Source: Paralactobacillus_A sp963926925
GTDB taxonomy: Bacteria; Bacillota; Bacilli; Lactobacillales; Lactobacillaceae
NCBI GenBank assembly: GCA_963926925.1
Contig: CAWUZD010000021.1
Coordinates: 1-9,667 of the forward strand
Length of the DNA: 9,667 nt
Direction: 5' to 3'
In this document: in pieces, positions 1 through 8,418 of the stretch
Layout: the number at the start of each line of letters is the position of its first letter
Position numbering within the stretch: the stretch's first letter is position 1
The notes under the pieces: generated by a model
Database searches by the model: none
What the model was told of the DNA's origin: nothing
Seen by the model: only the letters and a program-made list of their open reading frames with translations
Translations under genes and position numbers: made by a program

Positions 1-304
1 TTGGAAAGAAAATCGTGCCATTAAGTTTATGTTCATTAGGGACAAAATCCAAAGCAACATCAGTTCCCGTTGGTTCAGTCCAAACGACTTTATAAATACC
101 GTTAGTTAACATATTAATGTAAGCAGGTTGATCTTTAACCCAGCGACCAGCTACAATACCGCCATGAATACGATATTCAACAGTATGATCATTTTTAGCA
201 TACCATTCGTATTCCCAACCATTATCGTATGTATAAATAAAATGTGTACCTAAAAAATCATCTAAAGTATTAAAATGCTTATCTAAATGGTTTAATTGTG
301 CCAT
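1..304 (-). CDS. padA: Phenolic acid decarboxylase, N-terminal part (cut by window edge)
   Basis: Reading down from an ATG at 304-302 gives 101 open codons running off the window edge, so only the N-terminal part (roughly 55-60 % of a normal enzyme) is visible. The protein carries the family's signature stretches FIYTYDNGWEYEWY (residues 22-35), YRIHGGIVAGRW (44-55) and WTEPTGTD (75-82). By alignment from memory with the Bacillus subtilis enzyme, the catalytic residues Tyr11, Tyr13, Arg41 and Glu64 correspond to Y24, Y26, R54 and E77, and all are present. The family is a cytoplasmic beta-barrel that decarboxylates p-coumaric, ferulic and caffeic acids to vinyl phenols without a cofactor, a detoxification step in lactic acid bacteria. 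The N-terminus is a few residues longer than in Lactiplantibacillus plantarum, but an AAAGGG ribosome site at 312-317, about seven bases from the ATG, supports this start. No padR repressor gene is beside it in the window. The upstream neighbour is the last gene of the transfer operon, on the same strand. Confidence 0.93.
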   Translation of the reverse strand, partial: MAQLNHLDKHFNTLDDFLGTHFIYTYDNGWEYEWYAKNDHTVEYRIHGGIVAGRWVKDQPAYINMLTNGIYKVVWTEPTGTDVALDFVPNEHKLNGTIFFP

Positions 305-339
305 GTAAACACCCTTTCAAGAAGATTTATATAACAACA

Positions 340-368
340 ATAATAGATTAACGGATTAGTAGCTTCAA
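340..368 (-). promoter_or_regulatory. Putative padA promoter
   Basis: On the minus strand a -35-like TTGAAG (368-363) and a -10-like TATTAT (345-340) are separated by exactly 17 bases. They lie about 35 bases upstream of the padA start. An 8-base palindrome TTATATAA (327-334) sits near the expected transcription start. I do not see a clear PadR-type ATGT-N8-ACAT operator. The promoter would let padA be expressed independently of the transfer operon upstream. The call rests on consensus match only. Confidence 0.5.
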
Positions 369-518
369 ACGATAACCATTCTCACCTATTAATTTCCATT
401 TTTGTACTGTGTTACCTTATAGCCATGCAAGTTACTTTTGTGTAGTTGTTTCATTGACGATTTAGATAATCGTTGCTTAGCCTTACTTTTTAGTAAATAC
501 TTAGTTGCTTGCAAACTG

Positions 519-1100
519 TTACTTTTTTTCACCATTTTTGAAGTCAACTCCTAATGGATTTAATTGTTCCGTCAATTCCTTTTGTTTAAAAAACTTAGCT
601 GTTTTATTAATCTTTTGCTGCTGATTTTGATCATCCCAATCAACTAGTATTTCCGCTTGACGATGTAATAAGTGATACTTACGGATAATATCCGTAATAT
701 GTTTATCTCGTGATGAATACTTTGGCGGATAATCCTTTTTAATTGTGATGGTTTCATAAATAAGTAAAGCATAACCATTATAGATACTTAATAAGCAGCC
801 AACAATAATGCCAACAACATTCATTACCTGATCACCAAATGGCATCGGTAATGACTTATTGAGGAAATGCATAAACGCAGTAATTGGCAAAATTCGATCA
901 ACACTACTATAAAGATACTCTTTTTCTTTAATTAATGGGAAAAAGAAGTATCGCAATGGTGGTATTGATAAGCAGAATATCCCTAATAATAAATGGTTAG
1001 TTAAACACATATAAATCAAGCCAAAGATAACAAGCAACCATTGTAATCTAATAATAAAGGTATTAAAGCGGTATTTTTTTAATACTTTTTCTTTATCCAT
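519..1100 (-). CDS. Membrane protein of unknown function, last gene of the transfer operon
   Basis: The gene encodes 193 residues and I do not recognise the family. Hydrophobic segments at about residues 16-32, 37-55 and 92-116, with a weaker one near 70-80, suggest three or four membrane helices. A polar, Lys/Gln-rich tail of about 75 residues follows (119-193), probably cytoplasmic. It starts 11 bases after the stop of the VirB6-like gene. Its ribosome site AAGGAA (1108-1113) overlaps that stop codon and is 7 bases from the ATG, so translation is probably coupled. Position and topology suggest an accessory inner-membrane component of the secretion channel, but this is inference from context. 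No convincing terminator follows it before padA. Confidence 0.75.
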   Translation of the reverse strand: MDKEKVLKKYRFNTFIIRLQWLLVIFGLIYMCLTNHLLLGIFCLSIPPLRYFFFPLIKEKEYLYSSVDRILPITAFMHFLNKSLPMPFGDQVMNVVGIIVGCLLSIYNGYALLIYETITIKKDYPPKYSSRDKHITDIIRKYHLLHRQAEILVDWDDQNQQQKINKTAKFFKQKELTEQLNPLGVDFKNGEKK

Positions 1101-1111
1101 TAGTAAGTTCC

Positions 1112-4100
1112 TTATTCATCAGTTGAGAATGAAATGGTATTGATATTTTGGTTGCCATAGTGGTTCTTCATGTAGTTTGTCTTATTAAATGCTGTTGGAT
1201 GAACATAATTGTTTAATTTAATGTTCTTTAACCAACTAGCAACGGTTTTATTAACACTACTATCATTTAAATCGTTAGTAATATTAGCACCATGCAAACT
1301 ATCATCATCAGCAAATTGCATTGTGACGTCATTTAAATTCAAAGGTACTTCAACGTTAGTACCACCACTTAAATTATCAATACCGCTCATTTTAGGTGAA
1401 ATTCGTTTCCACTTATTCGCACTATCATCCCAACCAACTACATATGAAGCGTCATGATCAGCATTTAATGCAAACTTAGTAAAGTTATTATCGTTAGCTA
1501 AGTGTTCACCAGTGTAACCACCAAGATCAACTAAGTTATTAGCGACTGGAATCGCATCATTATGATAACCAGTGGCAACACCGTTATTAGCGTTATAGTC
1601 GGCTAATAATGAATTAATTGCGGGAATTCGTCCTACTGCAGAGACAGCTTGTTTATTTTGATATAACGTTGCTGCTTGCACATGTCCGTCACTGGTTGCT
1701 GGTTGTAAAACACCATTGTCTAAAGATAATGGTTGGACAATTTCTTGATGATCATCAAGACTAACATCCCCTAAATCACTGCTGGAAATGTTCTTGAATG
1801 AACCATCATTCATGGCAGCGGTAATGTAACTACCATTGTTGCTAACATGGGCTTGAATCGCATCAGGAGCAACCGTGCCATCAGCATTCCGTAAGATATT
1901 GTCATTTAATTCTTGTGGTGACATGGTTGTTACAGGTGTAGTATTACCATTATTAAAGTTGCGTGCAATCAAACCCTTTCTCGCAATTGGTGTTTCATTA
2001 ATATCAGCCATTGCCGTATTACTATTACCAACATCATCAAGGTTATTAATTGATTGATCTGGTTTAGGATCAATTCCATTAGTACTTGTGCCAGCATTAG
2101 CGGCATAACCATTATGATCAGTTAAACCACTCATTACTGTTCCAGAAATTTTTTCCGCTTCGTCATTAGTAAAACCATGCTTACGAAGATTATTTCTAAA
2201 CTTAGCACTAACACTATTCGGACTAACATTATCATTATTGTAGTCACTTTGGTTAGGGTCAGTAATTGCCCCTTCACTAGCAAGGGCATCATTCATACTG
2301 TCAATAACTGCTTGTGCTTTACTCCGTTCCCATGCTGGATTAACAGCACTGTGTGCTCGTGAACGTAATACTGATGAAGCAACACGACTATTTTCGTCAG
2401 TATGGTTACTATTAATAGCACTTTGCTTCTTTGCGGTTGCATCCTTACCGTGAACGTCTTCACCTAAATGATCATTAATGTTTTCCTTATTAACAGCAGC
2501 GGCATCAATATCACTATTATTTTTATCAGCCTTATTGTTTTTATTAAACAAACCACGGTCAGCATTGATATGATCAGCTAAGGTATTTAAGCCTAAACGA
2601 TGTAATGCTTTCTTAGTTAAACCTTTAGCGGCTTTTAAGTTGTCGTCGATAATACCGCCAGCTTCAGTTTTACCAAGGTTTTTAAGATAATCTTCATCTT
2701 TATCTTTAGGTTTAAGCCCTGCACCCATTTCAATTAAGTTAGCGGCATTCTTACCAACTGTTCCTGCTAAAGCACGTGCGCCTCTATTAAGATCATGTAA
2801 ACCACTCTTAGCTAAGTTGCTATTAGTATAGTAAGAACGTGGCATTTTCGGGTGTAAACGATTAGTACGGTTATCAGCATCTTTCGCAGCTGCTAATGCT
2901 TCACGCTTAGCTTTTAATGCACCAAGTGAACCAGCTGTTAATTTACTAATACCCTTAATACCACTAATACCACCTGCTACACCACCAACAACTGCACCTG
3001 CAGTTACTGCAGCAACACCTTTAAGGGATGATGATGAACTTTCCCGTAAGTTATCAGTCATCTTCGTATCAATTCCTAATTGATGGGCAATAACATTACT
3101 TACGGGTTGAAAGACTAGTAAAATCATTACCATCGTGATCATGATCCCGAAACTACCAGCAACACTAGTATTAGAGCTATTTAAATCATATAAGCACGCC
3201 ATCCAGAATAATGACATTAACGTTACTACTAAGCCATTAATTGCCTGAATAAAGATGACACCAAACATTGCTGTGCACCAACGAGTAAAGTGCCAACGTT
3301 GTGTATGGAAGACAATCATTGGAATTTGTAAATAACCAAGTGCATATAAAATGGTAAAGGAAATTTCACGCCAGAAGTAATAAAATTTAACCCAAATTGC
3401 TGTTCCTAAACTGATTAATAAGAACATAAAGTTAAAAATAAAACCAGTACCTGCTCCTTTAGATAAGCATGCATTAATCGTCTGACTGTCAGCACCCATT
3501 TCACAAGCAACTTGCCATAACGTTGGTGTCTTATTGTCAAAGAACGATTTGATAATATCCTTACCAAAAAGCGTACTAATATGGTTTAAGCCATTAAGAT
3601 GAATTCCCATCATTAGTTTTTGGAAACTAAGTAAGATAACACCATCAAGTTGTAAGAATAAGTCAATAATATATGGTAATAATGACAAGAATACGACAAC
3701 AAAAATTACGTTAAAGCTGGTTTGAAATAGCTCAGTCCGCCAAAGATTATTATCTAAAACGGTACTAATCATTGCCCGTTGACATGCAAAAATAATTCCT
3801 GCTAATAAGATAAAAATGCTAATTACCAAGAAAATAGTAGTGATATTACTATCAATATAATTAAAGATGGCAACGTGATTACCACTAAAGATTAATTCCA
3901 AAGGGTTTTTATCAATAATATTTTCTAGATATTTACTGCTGTTTAAGCCGTTTTTGCCATTTTCAAGGACAAAAATTGTTCCTGCAATTGAATGGTTAAC
4001 TAACCATAAACCAATCTTAGAATTCCAAAAAAGGGATATTAATAGCTTTACAATTGGTGAAAGCAATGTTGATACCACATCACTAAACAATTGTGTTGCC

Positions 4101-4294
4101 CCATTAATGACTTTTGAAGCAACAGTAGTTACACCATTCCATAGTTGACTAAGACCATGAGCAACGCCACTCATAATATTGTTAAAAATATTAGCTGCTA
4201 ACAGAGTGTGGACTTGTAAGTCAATACCACTAAGGTGTAAATGAATTAAGCTATATAAACATTGTAAGTGCATCATTATAAATAAATGTGTCAT
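1112..4294 (-). CDS. VirB6/TrsL-like polytopic channel protein with very long polar C-terminal tail
   Basis: The gene encodes 1060 residues in two unlike halves. Residues 1 to about 415 are membrane-rich. A hydrophobic N-terminal stretch and amphipathic segments come first, then strong helices near 152-170, 194-214, 285-304, 312-330, 341-368 and 378-396. This matches the pattern of VirB6/TrbL/TrsL inner-membrane channel proteins, as does the gene's place directly after the VirB4 ATPase gene. A loop between helices holds two cysteines (C264, C276) that could form a disulfide if extracellular. A Gly/Ala-rich stretch (about 425-446) follows. The remaining 600 or so residues are polar, rich in Asn, Asp, Ala and Ser, with no domain I recognise. 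The start lies 2 bases after the virB4 stop, with a GGGG tract about 10 bases upstream inside the virB4 end. The internal Met at residue 41 has no better ribosome site. The family call rests on topology and synteny, since VirB6 proteins diverge strongly in sequence. Confidence 0.75.
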   Translation of the reverse strand: MTHLFIMMHLQCLYSLIHLHLSGIDLQVHTLLAANIFNNIMSGVAHGLSQLWNGVTTVASKVINGATQLFSDVVSTLLSPIVKLLISLFWNSKIGLWLVNHSIAGTIFVLENGKNGLNSSKYLENIIDKNPLELIFSGNHVAIFNYIDSNITTIFLVISIFILLAGIIFACQRAMISTVLDNNLWRTELFQTSFNVIFVVVFLSLLPYIIDLFLQLDGVILLSFQKLMMGIHLNGLNHISTLFGKDIIKSFFDNKTPTLWQVACEMGADSQTINACLSKGAGTGFIFNFMFLLISLGTAIWVKFYYFWREISFTILYALGYLQIPMIVFHTQRWHFTRWCTAMFGVIFIQAINGLVVTLMSLFWMACLYDLNSSNTSVAGSFGIMITMVMILLVFQPVSNVIAHQLGIDTKMTDNLRESSSSSLKGVAAVTAGAVVGGVAGGISGIKGISKLTAGSLGALKAKREALAAAKDADNRTNRLHPKMPRSYYTNSNLAKSGLHDLNRGARALAGTVGKNAANLIEMGAGLKPKDKDEDYLKNLGKTEAGGIIDDNLKAAKGLTKKALHRLGLNTLADHINADRGLFNKNNKADKNNSDIDAAAVNKENINDHLGEDVHGKDATAKKQSAINSNHTDENSRVASSVLRSRAHSAVNPAWERSKAQAVIDSMNDALASEGAITDPNQSDYNNDNVSPNSVSAKFRNNLRKHGFTNDEAEKISGTVMSGLTDHNGYAANAGTSTNGIDPKPDQSINNLDDVGNSNTAMADINETPIARKGLIARNFNNGNTTPVTTMSPQELNDNILRNADGTVAPDAIQAHVSNNGSYITAAMNDGSFKNISSSDLGDVSLDDHQEIVQPLSLDNGVLQPATSDGHVQAATLYQNKQAVSAVGRIPAINSLLADYNANNGVATGYHNDAIPVANNLVDLGGYTGEHLANDNNFTKFALNADHDASYVVGWDDSANKWKRISPKMSGIDNLSGGTNVEVPLNLNDVTMQFADDDSLHGANITNDLNDSSVNKTVASWLKNIKLNNYVHPTAFNKTNYMKNHYGNQNINTISFSTDE

Positions 4295-4296
4295 CT

Positions 4297-6501
4297 TTAA
4301 TCATCCCCACGACCAATAATGCTTTTACGTAATTCCTTATTAGCCAATTTAAAGCGATCAGTTGCTTCTTTTTCGAGTTCACGTTGTTTAGAAACATTAC
4401 TTTCAACAAACGTTAATTCTTCTGGTGTAACATCAGTTCTAACCCATAAACACTTGTTACGGTCCATCATTACACCTTCACCCTTTTCAGTTTCACCGCA
4501 TAGTTGATCCATAACGCCATCATTTAATTGAAAAGCGTGTTGAATTACTTCACGACGAGCTTGTTTAATATGTGTAAAGAAGAAGAACTGTGAATTAGAA
4601 ATCAACGCACGCATTTTGTTGTTATCTTCAACACGATCTAAGTCTTGTGCAATTGTTGTTAATGAAGCGTTATATTTACGGCATTGCCGTACAACTAGTT
4701 CCATAAAACTAGCCCAACTATCGTTATCAATTTCTTGTAAAATTTCATCAGCATCTAGCACTTTTTTATGCGCGGCAAATTCTGGATTTTTAATCCAATC
4801 ATTCCATAGCAATTGTGTTAATACATAATATGCAATGTGTTTGAATGAACCAGAAAGTTCAGAAATATTAAAATTGACGTAGTAATACTTACCTAATTTA
4901 GTATCGTGTCCACGTCCAAAGTTAGTTTGCCCATCAAATAATGGTTTTGTACCCGTCTTTAGATAGGCTTGCATAGCGGCTAATAACCGTCTAATTGGTG
5001 AATGTTCTTTTTGTTTGTTATAAAACAATTCACGTAGTTTTTGATCAATCATTGATAATGTTGGTTCAGGTTTAGGCATATTTTCATACCAAACACCATT
5101 AATACTGCCCGCTTGTCCTTGATATAACGAAGCTGGATCATTAGTAATTCCTAAATCATTAAATACTTCAGAAATTGCTTTTTCTAAGCAAGCACGTTCA
5201 GTAAAGTTAAGTTGTTCATTGCCTTCAACAATAAAAATTTGATTGATAAAGTCTTCAATTTGATTAATCTTCTGTAAAATTGGTACATACCGCAAATAGT
5301 GCTTACCATTACGTTTGATAATTTGTGATCTATTAATGTTCTTGTTATTGAGTAAATTGCGAAGATCATTGTATTCACTATCAGTTAATTCATCCTTATC
5401 AAACGCAAAATCATCTAATTCACGTTCAGCAACTGATAATGAACATGGATTAATACAGAAATCACTATCAGGTGTAATATCAAGATTTAACTGGTGTAAG
5501 GTATGGGCTAACTTAACGTATTCACCATCAGGATCAATTGAACGGTGATGATAGCCAAGCATTGTAACTTCACGGTAAATTTTAATTTTGTTAGCAGCAG
5601 ACTTACCACTACCAGACTGTCCCATGATAAACATGTTATAGTTATCAGGTGATTTTTCTTTTGTACCAAACACATTAAGATATTCTTCTTGTCCAGTCTT
5701 TAAGTTACGGGCAAACGGAATTCCTTCATTAAATTCACCACTCGCATTTTGTGCTAAATCCATTTGTGATAACGCAAAACGGTCAACCATTCGCAACATA
5801 TCGTTTAAAGTGGCAATTGGCACACCTAATGGTACTGTTTCTAAGAAACCAGACTTAACACGATGAGTAACTGGTTGTACGGTAAAGCCATTATTATCCA
5901 TTTCATCAGCAAATTGATGGCATCTTTGATCTAATTCATTATGATTTTTGCCATACACTAAGAACGTGATAATAACGTCATATAAACGGTTGTCATGCTT
6001 TTGTAATTCACTAAGAACAACTTCAATATCTTCAGATTTAAGCAAGTTATCTCTTAATTGGAACTGCATCCCATGATCACTTTGAAATTGACTATTACTT
6101 TCAAGAATCGTTTGAATATGACGTAAATCACGGTCAGCTTCACCATTAGGACGGGGATGAATATCAATCGCACAATCAATCCAGCCATGATCAATGACAT
6201 TTTGTAAGGTATCAATATTGATATTACGAGGGTAGCCAGCAGGCACAATGTAATAAGGACGATAAAAAGACTTAGTGCCACCAGTTTCATTAATTAATAC
6301 TGTGTCACTAGGATTAGGATAATCACTATCAATTGAAATGGCAGCAGGTGAGAGGACATCAACTTGTGTTACTTGTCCAATCACTGAACTAGCACTTTTA
6401 TTCTTTTGGATAGGGATGTATTTAATATTTTTATCTTCTTTGATATTAAGATCAGGTTGTGGTGTGGTTTCTGAATCATCATGATGTTTAAAAAATGACA
6501 T
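4297..6501 (-). CDS. virB4: VirB4/TraE/TrsE-family conjugation ATPase
   Basis: The gene encodes 734 residues. Walker A is GQSGSGKS at residues 294-301. It is followed by IDPDGEYVKL (322-331), matching the IDPEGEY-type motif of VirB4 proteins, and by a CINPC stretch (349-353). The probable Walker B is KKVLDADE (579-586), with D585/E586 as the acidic pair. TTIAQD (615-620) and NSQFFFF (636-642) match the conserved C-terminal motifs of the family. An N-terminal domain of about 200 residues lies before the ATPase core, after a polar, probably disordered first 60-80 residues. VirB4 is the universal cytoplasmic ATPase of type IV secretion; it drives channel and pilus assembly at the inner membrane. 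The ribosome site GAGGGAG (6507-6513) touches the stop codon of the gene before it, so the two are translationally close. In Walker B the hydrophobic run before the acidic pair is broken by D583, which is unusual. Confidence 0.93.
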   Translation of the reverse strand: MSFFKHHDDSETTPQPDLNIKEDKNIKYIPIQKNKSASSVIGQVTQVDVLSPAAISIDSDYPNPSDTVLINETGGTKSFYRPYYIVPAGYPRNINIDTLQNVIDHGWIDCAIDIHPRPNGEADRDLRHIQTILESNSQFQSDHGMQFQLRDNLLKSEDIEVVLSELQKHDNRLYDVIITFLVYGKNHNELDQRCHQFADEMDNNGFTVQPVTHRVKSGFLETVPLGVPIATLNDMLRMVDRFALSQMDLAQNASGEFNEGIPFARNLKTGQEEYLNVFGTKEKSPDNYNMFIMGQSGSGKSAANKIKIYREVTMLGYHHRSIDPDGEYVKLAHTLHQLNLDITPDSDFCINPCSLSVAERELDDFAFDKDELTDSEYNDLRNLLNNKNINRSQIIKRNGKHYLRYVPILQKINQIEDFINQIFIVEGNEQLNFTERACLEKAISEVFNDLGITNDPASLYQGQAGSINGVWYENMPKPEPTLSMIDQKLRELFYNKQKEHSPIRRLLAAMQAYLKTGTKPLFDGQTNFGRGHDTKLGKYYYVNFNISELSGSFKHIAYYVLTQLLWNDWIKNPEFAAHKKVLDADEILQEIDNDSWASFMELVVRQCRKYNASLTTIAQDLDRVEDNNKMRALISNSQFFFFTHIKQARREVIQHAFQLNDGVMDQLCGETEKGEGVMMDRNKCLWVRTDVTPEELTFVESNVSKQRELEKEATDRFKLANKELRKSIIGRGDD

Positions 6502-6512
6502 GTGTTCTCCCT

Positions 6513-7616
6513 CTATTTGTTATTAATAACTTCTTGATTTAAACGACGTTGTTCCTTTTTATCTAGCTTTTCTTGCAAAGCATGACGTTTTTGGTTTTGA
6601 TAATTAATTAACTTTTGATAAGCAGCAACTACTTGCTGTTCAAGTTCTTCATTTTGATGATCATGCTTTAACCTTTGTGCTAATTGGTATTCCAATTGTA
6701 AGTGACGGTGAATATCTTTAACTTGTTTATCAGTCATATAAGCACTACTAAATAAGGTAAATTTTTGTTGTTTAACAAACTTATCAAACCGCATTTTCTT
6801 CGATGCATTACGGTTTAACGTCTTATAAATCAACTCTAAAATTTCATAGTTGTTTAATTGCGTTAATTCATGACTACGTAAGCGTAAGCTATCATTACTT
6901 TTAATAATCTTGCGAAGAATATTTTCACTAGCAACTTGATAGACCATCTTTTCAATTTCTTCAGGACTATCACCATAGACTTCACGATCAGTAACAGTAG
7001 TTAAAAATTCAACATAAACATGGTTTTCAATCCGATCAACATCGTTTTCTTCTTCACGAGCATGATTAATTACTTTACGTCCTAATTCCTTTAAATAAGC
7101 TGGTTCGTCAGGATCATCAGCTAACCGTTGTTCGGCTTTTTCAAAGAAATCATGCATATCTTTACGTTGCCATTGACTAGTAATCTTGGTATTTTCAGTT
7201 AAACTATCTAACCAAACATTTTGGAAAATATTATCCATGTTTTCCTCACTGTGTGACTGTAAAAACGGGTTAGACTGTGCCATTTCAGCAATCCCAACAA
7301 ATTGGCGTGTACCATCATCAGTACAAAGCTCAATCATATTGTTAGCAACGTTACGAATACCAGCTTCATGAAAGAGATCTTGAATTGTTTCCCAATCTTC
7401 AAACTTTTCGTCACCTTCATGGACAATTCCTAAATCAAGAATTGGTAAATCACTACTGGTGTCATCTTCATCGCCATCATCAATAATTTCATCAACTTTT
7501 TCTTTTGATGTACGAGCTTGATTATTAAATTTACGTTTCCGCTTTAATTGCCAAATTGTGATCATTACCACGGCAATTGCTAGTACCAAAACAACAATTA
7601 CTAAGATATTATTCAT
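6513..7616 (-). CDS. TrsD/TraC-like membrane-anchored conjugation protein
   Basis: The gene encodes 367 residues. A single N-terminal membrane helix (about 4-24) is followed by a KRKRK stop-transfer cluster, so the rest is probably cytoplasmic. A short acidic linker (about 38-53) leads into a globular region (about 60-295). Its pattern (LDLGIVHEGD, RQFVGIAEMAQSNPF, then a paired stretch HVYVEFLTTVTD and a helix-rich part) resembles the N-terminal TraC-type domain encoded beside VirB4 in many Gram-positive elements, for example TrsD before TrsE in staphylococcal plasmids. The last 70 residues are charged, Gln-rich and likely coiled coil. There is no Walker motif, so it is not an ATPase. It probably docks or positions VirB4 at the membrane, which is inference. 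The start has a weak AAGG site (7627-7630) 10 bases upstream and lies beyond a terminator, so its expression may differ from the first three genes. Confidence 0.65.
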   Translation of the reverse strand: MNNILVIVVLVLAIAVVMITIWQLKRKRKFNNQARTSKEKVDEIIDDGDEDDTSSDLPILDLGIVHEGDEKFEDWETIQDLFHEAGIRNVANNMIELCTDDGTRQFVGIAEMAQSNPFLQSHSEENMDNIFQNVWLDSLTENTKITSQWQRKDMHDFFEKAEQRLADDPDEPAYLKELGRKVINHAREEENDVDRIENHVYVEFLTTVTDREVYGDSPEEIEKMVYQVASENILRKIIKSNDSLRLRSHELTQLNNYEILELIYKTLNRNASKKMRFDKFVKQQKFTLFSSAYMTDKQVKDIHRHLQLEYQLAQRLKHDHQNEELEQQVVAAYQKLINYQNQKRHALQEKLDKKEQRRLNQEVINNK

Positions 7617-7668
7617 TTGCTAGTAACCTTAAAATTCCTTTCTTCAGTGGCAATTATTAGTTAATTTG

Positions 7669-7695
7669 AAAAAAGCTAGTCATAATTGACTAGCT
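7669..7695 (-). terminator. Intrinsic terminator inside the transfer operon
   Basis: Arms AGCTAGTCA (7674-7682) and TGACTAGCT (7687-7695) form a perfect 9-base-pair stem with a 4-base loop. Read on the minus strand, the stem is followed directly by five T residues (7673-7669). It starts just after the stop codon of the 81-residue protein gene and lies before the TrsD-like gene. This is the textbook form of a rho-independent terminator in the direction of the operon. The opposite strand has a weaker T run, so it could act a little in both directions. Confidence 0.8.
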
Positions 7696-7703
7696 AATTT
7701 TGT

Positions 7704-7949
7704 TTATCGAATATGCTTTCTTTTCATTCGCTTCATCCGCAGGTTGATTAACTTCTTAACAAGCGTATTAGTAGGATTATTAATAATGAACATAAAGATC
7801 AAATATAATAAAACACTAAAACCAATCCATAAGAATGAAGTATGAATGACTAAGCAATAGATAATGAATAAAACTACCGCAATACTGGCAACCATTGAAT
7901 AAGTATGGTGTGGATTATTGCTATGATTAGCTTGATTTAAACGTCTCAT
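7704..7949 (-). CDS. Small two-helix membrane protein of the transfer operon
   Basis: The gene encodes 81 residues. Two hydrophobic segments (about 19-35 and 39-56) form a hairpin, and a strongly basic tail (KKLINLRMKRMKRKHIR, 65-81) should stay in the cytoplasm. I do not recognise a family. Size, topology and position between a PrgI-like gene and the TrsD/VirB4 genes fit the small VirB3-like or accessory proteins of Gram-positive conjugation systems. Its ATG overlaps the stop of the preceding gene by one base (TAATG), and a GAAAGG ribosome site lies 9 bases upstream at 7959-7964, so the two genes are coupled. A terminator follows immediately. Confidence 0.75.
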   Translation of the reverse strand: MRRLNQANHSNNPHHTYSMVASIAVVLFIIYCLVIHTSFLWIGFSVLLYLIFMFIINNPTNTLVKKLINLRMKRMKRKHIR

Positions 7950-8413
7950 TACTTTTTACCTTTCTTTTTGACTGGATATTCTACATAAGTACTTTCATTA
8001 GTAATGGTAATTGCATGTTCATTACGTAAAGTGGGATGATTTTTCTGATAGTTCAGATACATCCCCTTTTCGTATTTTTCATTAGCTAATAACTTTAACA
8101 ACGTATCGAGATGATACATTGTGACTGGATTTTTACCCTTGCTGCGAATTGGTAAAAAGCCAGCAACTAAAAATGGCGCTGCAGCAAGTAAAAAAATAAT
8201 TGCACTAATAATCCAGCATGCTAACCATCCTAAAAAGTAACTTAACAACCATTTAGTGATTAAAAAGAAAATAATTCCAACAATAATACCAGCACCAACC
8301 CATGCTAATTGCGTATAGGTCATAAATCCTAATAATGCATTTTCTTTTTTAGGGATGTATGACATGATGGTAGCAGTGGTATTATCATAATCATCTAATT
8401 TATTTTTAGTCAT
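7949..8413 (-). CDS. PrgI/VirB3-like conjugation membrane protein
   Basis: The gene encodes 154 residues. An N-terminal part with YIPKKENALLGFMTYTQL (19-36) precedes hydrophobic segments at about 34-53 and 58-87, then a cytoplasmic tail with basic residues. A conserved-looking Pro/Lys-containing N-terminus, two closely spaced helices and a polar tail are the layout of the PrgI family. That family is the VirB3 equivalent in Gram-positive systems and works with VirB4 at the inner membrane. The gene begins 5 bases after the pilin stop. No clear Shine-Dalgarno sequence precedes the ATG, so translation is probably coupled to the pilin gene. Met17 has no better site. The family assignment is from memory of the pattern, without alignment. 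Confidence 0.7.
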   Translation of the reverse strand: MTKNKLDDYDNTTATIMSYIPKKENALLGFMTYTQLAWVGAGIIVGIIFFLITKWLLSYFLGWLACWIISAIIFLLAAAPFLVAGFLPIRSKGKNPVTMYHLDTLLKLLANEKYEKGMYLNYQKNHPTLRNEHAITITNESTYVEYPVKKKGKK

Positions 8414-8418
8414 GATAA

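Noticed and set aside
457..473. Hairpin ACGATT/AATCGT between the operon end and padA, considered as operon terminator
   Set aside because: The stem is six pairs and AT-rich, with no T run following it on the minus strand.
483..496. Small hairpin TTACT/AGTAA just after the last transfer gene
   Set aside because: The stem is five pairs with no T run in the direction of the operon. It is expected by chance in such AT-rich DNA.
1209..5548. Several open frames of 60-80 codons on the plus strand
   Set aside because: All lie antisense inside the VirB6-like and VirB4 genes and show no recognisable domains. They fit chance open frames opposite long genes.
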